Of a stretch of 64,000 nucleotides of DNA, positions 63,298 to 64,000 are shown in pieces. The translations under genes were made by a program, and so were the position numbers. Source of the stretch: Pseudophaeobacter sp. EL27. Lineage in GTDB: Bacteria; Pseudomonadota; Alphaproteobacteria; Rhodobacterales; Rhodobacteraceae. Where the stretch lies: assembly GCF_900313025.1 (NCBI RefSeq), contig NZ_OMPQ01000008.1:62001-126000 (forward strand). The letters are read 5' to 3'. Under the pieces are notes generated by a model. The model did not search any database, had not been told where the DNA came from, and worked only from the letters and a program-made list of their open reading frames with translations. Position 1 is the stretch's first letter. Every line of letters starts with the position of its first letter.

Positions 63298-64000
63298 CGC
63301 TGATCCCTCGCTGCGCCCGGAAACACTGCCCGAGGATGCCTCGGCGGAGGGGGATCGCGCGCTGCGCCCCCAGGGGCTATCGGAATTTATTGGCCAGGCC
63401 GAGGCCCGCGCCAATCTGCGGATTTTTATTGAAAGCGCCCGTCGTCGCGGCGAGGCGATGGATCACACCCTGTTTCACGGCCCTCCCGGATTGGGCAAAA
63501 CCACCCTGGCGCAGATTGTGGCGCGCGAACTGGGGGTGAATTTCCGCATGACCTCTGGCCCGGTGCTGGCCAAGGCTGGCGATCTGGCAGCGATCCTGAC
63601 CAATCTGGAAGCGCGTGATGTCTTGTTCATTGATGAAATTCATCGGCTGAACCCGGTGGTGGAAGAGATCCTCTATCCGGCCTTGGAGGATTTTGAACTG
63701 GATCTGGTCATCGGCGAGGGGCCTGCGGCGCGCACCGTGCGGATTGAGCTGCAGCCCTTTACCCTGGTGGGGGCAACAACCCGGATGGGGCTGCTGACCA
63801 CACCGCTGCGCGATCGCTTTGGCATTCCCACCCGGTTGCAGTTCTACACGGTGGATGAGCTGTTTGAAATTGTCAGTCGCAACGCGCGCAAGCTGGGCAC
63901 CCCGGCGGATGAGGAGGGCGCCCGTGAGATTGCGCGGCGCGCACGCGGCACCCCAAGGATCGCCGGGCGGCTCTTGCGCCGCGTGGTGGACTTTGCGGTT
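63290..64000 (+). CDS. ruvB: Holliday-junction helicase RuvB, 3' end beyond window
   Basis: 237 codons seen. [19 protein letters not shown], Walker [16 protein letters not shown], Walker [11 protein letters not shown] and [19 protein letters not shown] (sensor 1 and Arg finger region). AAA+ motor that drives branch migration with RuvA. Starts 135 bp after ruvA. Confidence 0.97.
   Translation, partial: MIDADPSLRPETLPEDASAEGDRALRPQGLSEFIGQAEARANLRIFIESARRRGEAMDHTLFHGPPGLGKTTLAQIVARELGVNFRMTSGPVLAKAGDLAAILTNLEARDVLFIDEIHRLNPVVEEILYPALEDFELDLVIGEGPAARTVRIELQPFTLVGATTRMGLLTTPLRDRFGIPTRLQFYTVDELFEIVSRNARKLGTPADEEGAREIARRARGTPRIAGRLLRRVVDFAV

Noticed and set aside
1-64000. tRNA, rRNA and CRISPR arrays
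   Set aside because: No T-loop motifs in cloverleaf context, no rRNA-like stretch and no regularly spaced 25-40-nt repeats were seen.

Overview
The window looks like chromosomal DNA from a marine alphaproteobacterium of the Roseobacter group (Rhodobacterales). The basis is high GC, dense ATGA-type gene overlaps, and a gene set typical of that group: PuuD-type urate oxidase, phosphatidylcholine synthase, DUF484-xerC, a tandem glycine riboswitch and small DUF1127 proteins. The genus cannot be fixed from sequence reading alone. No tRNA, rRNA or CRISPR array was seen.

Layout. 1-9.8 kb: the 5' part of a large type I polyketide synthase gene that leaves the window on the left, then a surface-polysaccharide group (Wzy-like membrane protein, WecB/TagA/CpsF glycosyltransferase, two further glycosyltransferases). 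9.9-15.2 kb: tamA-tamB. 15.4-22.1 kb: urate catabolism (puuD, LysR regulator, uraH, a puuE-uraD fusion, allA, NCS2 permease). 22.3-23.1 kb: a decayed IS3-family insertion between inverted copies of a dispersed repeat. 23.3-30.7 kb: GAPDH, a small secreted protein, allE, an IclR regulator, a Rieske oxygenase, a glutamine-synthetase-like ligase, and a tandem glycine riboswitch ahead of a lone gcvH. 30.8-37.8 kb: NTF2-like protein, membrane-anchored amidohydrolase, cupin, GhrA-like reductase, acyl-CoA dehydrogenase plus thioesterase, and a MarR regulator with a divergent membrane protein. 37.9-41.7 kb: truA, and ycjX-GNAT-ycjF.

41.7-42.4 kb is a 725-bp non-coding gap between convergent genes and is the most interesting stretch. 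It has five TGTG-initiated 12-mers in exact 12-bp phase, a 20-bp perfect palindrome, three DnaA-box-like 9-mers exactly 21 bp apart, an AT-rich tract with a tandem 10-mer, and another DnaA-like box. I read it as a candidate DnaA-dependent replication origin (oriC). Genes to the right (ileS, priA, ruvCAB) mostly point right, and many to the left (truA, tamAB, PKS) point left, which fits bidirectional replication from here.

42.4-64 kb holds mostly housekeeping genes: truncated haemoglobin, VIT-family transporter, ileS, a frameshifted EF-hand gene, ogt, pcs, xerC, DUF484, fsa/tal, priA, YeeE/YedE transporter, a lipoprotein, an MFS transporter, prmA, DUF1127, and ruvC-ruvA-ruvB (ruvB runs off the right end).

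How the genes fit together: the 15-31 kb block converges on breaking purine rings down to glyoxylate, urea/ammonia and glycine. PuuD, UraH, UraD and PuuE take urate to allantoate. AllE and AllA act on ureidoglycine and ureidoglycolate. GcvH and a GhrA-like reductase handle glycine and glyoxylate. The allantoate-to-ureidoglycine step and gcvT/gcvP are not in the window. Two families of intergenic repeats sit mostly between convergent genes and probably act as bidirectional terminators or insulators.
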